Positions 63,693 to 64,000 of a stretch of DNA of 64,000 nucleotides are shown here, in pieces; the first letter of the stretch is position 1; every line of letters begins with the position of its first letter. The notes beneath the pieces were generated by a model that was not told where the DNA came from, searched no databases, and worked only from the letters and a program-made list of their open reading frames with translations. This DNA is from Methylobacterium sp. WSM2598. Its GTDB lineage: Bacteria > Pseudomonadota > Alphaproteobacteria > Rhizobiales > Beijerinckiaceae. Location of the stretch: assembly GCF_000379105.1 (NCBI RefSeq), contig NZ_KB900609.1, positions 2,802,774 through 2,866,773 of the forward strand, written 5' to 3'. Made by a program: the position numbers and the translations under genes.

Positions 63693-64000
63693 GTGAGACC
63701 AGTGGGGCGCGCCTTGGACCACAGGCCTGACCAGCAGCCCGACCGGCCGGGGGACGCGCCGGCCCCGGGCCACACCGGCGACGCGCTCCTGCGGTTCGCC
63801 TTCGAGGCGGCCCCCGTCGGGATCGCCTGCCTGTCCGGCCCGGACGATCGCCTCGTCGCGGCCAATGCCCGGCTCTGCGCCCTGCTCGCCGCCGCGCCGG
63901 AGGATTTGCTCGGCCGCCGCCTCGCCGACCTCGTCGATGCCGCCGGCGCCCCGGCCGATCCCGTGTCGGGGGCCGGGATCGAGCAGTGCTGGCGGCGCGG
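63693..64000 (+). CDS. PAS-domain sensor protein, cut by the window edge
   Basis: An open frame begins at a GTG at 63693 (a TTG at 63714 is an alternative) and continues past the end of the window. The visible product has a Pro/Asp-rich start, then a PAS fold: DALLRFAFEAAPVGIACLSG, RLVAANARLCALLAAAPEDL and GRRLADLVDAAG. It is the N-terminal part of a histidine kinase, diguanylate cyclase or similar; the output domain is outside the window. Confidence 0.65.
   Translation, partial: MRPVGRALDHRPDQQPDRPGDAPAPGHTGDALLRFAFEAAPVGIACLSGPDDRLVAANARLCALLAAAPEDLLGRRLADLVDAAGAPADPVSGAGIEQCWRR

Overview
The window looks like chromosomal DNA of a Methylobacterium-type alphaproteobacterium (Hyphomicrobiales/Rhizobiales). 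The evidence is very high GC with strong third-position GC in the right two thirds, a phaR / phaA-phaB polyhydroxybutyrate cluster, an oxalate:formate MFS antiporter, an EcfG (ECF15) general-stress sigma factor, HWE histidine-kinase remains, a homodimeric pyruvate dehydrogenase E1 with its E2, and a tRNA-Arg(CCU) split by a group I intron. The genus is inferred from gene content; no rRNA or marker comparison was possible.

Positions 1-20,050 are a mosaic accessory region: lower and uneven GC, many small orphan genes and much decayed DNA. It holds a TPR adenylate-cyclase-like gene, a YkgJ-type Cys-cluster protein, a transglutaminase, a ribbon-helix-helix regulator and a PHB-depolymerase-family esterase. 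Next come an IS3 remnant, two AT-rich paralogous membrane proteins, an IS5-family element (10,098-11,014) and an IS630-family element (11,938-13,074). Both IS elements sit inside one HWE histidine kinase gene that lay directly downstream of a kaiC-like gene. The two insertions have TTA and TA target duplications, and the gene also carries a +1 frameshift; removing all three changes restores one continuous frame. The region goes on with a spermidine-synthase-like protein, a YihY-family protein and a PhnA-like membrane protein. It ends at a lone 3' half of a tRNA-Lys with its terminator (19,730-19,815), which looks like a recombination scar.

Positions 20,050-64,000 are dense, ordered core-like DNA. 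In order: tRNA-His; a ClC channel; a tartrate/D-malate dehydrogenase; RNase HI; a urate module (NCS2 permease, uricase, fused OHCU decarboxylase/HIU hydrolase); a VOC protein; a Tat-exported gluconate-dehydrogenase-like pair; phenolic acid decarboxylase with a LysR regulator; hisC-tyrC; a patatin lipoprotein; pdh E1-E2; rlmJ; an oxalate/formate antiporter. These are followed by a YafJ-type amidotransferase, an HD hydrolase, a NepR-EcfG fusion sigma factor, a DUF1236 protein, a NepR-like repeat protein, tam, rnd-lptC-lptA, rpmF, phaR with phaA-phaB, a ferredoxin-NADP reductase, an Asp/Glu racemase, an M48 lipoprotease with an SNase-like protein, the intron-containing tRNA-Arg, an XRE regulator, metK, trmB and the start of a PAS-domain sensor that runs off the window.

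Functional themes are stress and light/time-type signalling (cyclase, KaiC plus broken HWE kinase, NepR-EcfG, PAS sensor), carbon storage as PHB (phaR represses, phaAB makes monomer, the esterase may degrade polymer), purine-nitrogen salvage from urate, and plant-derived substrates (oxalate, phenolic acids, tartrate). Short palindromes that begin at the stop codon and start TGATCC recur after several genes and appear to be a dispersed repeat family.
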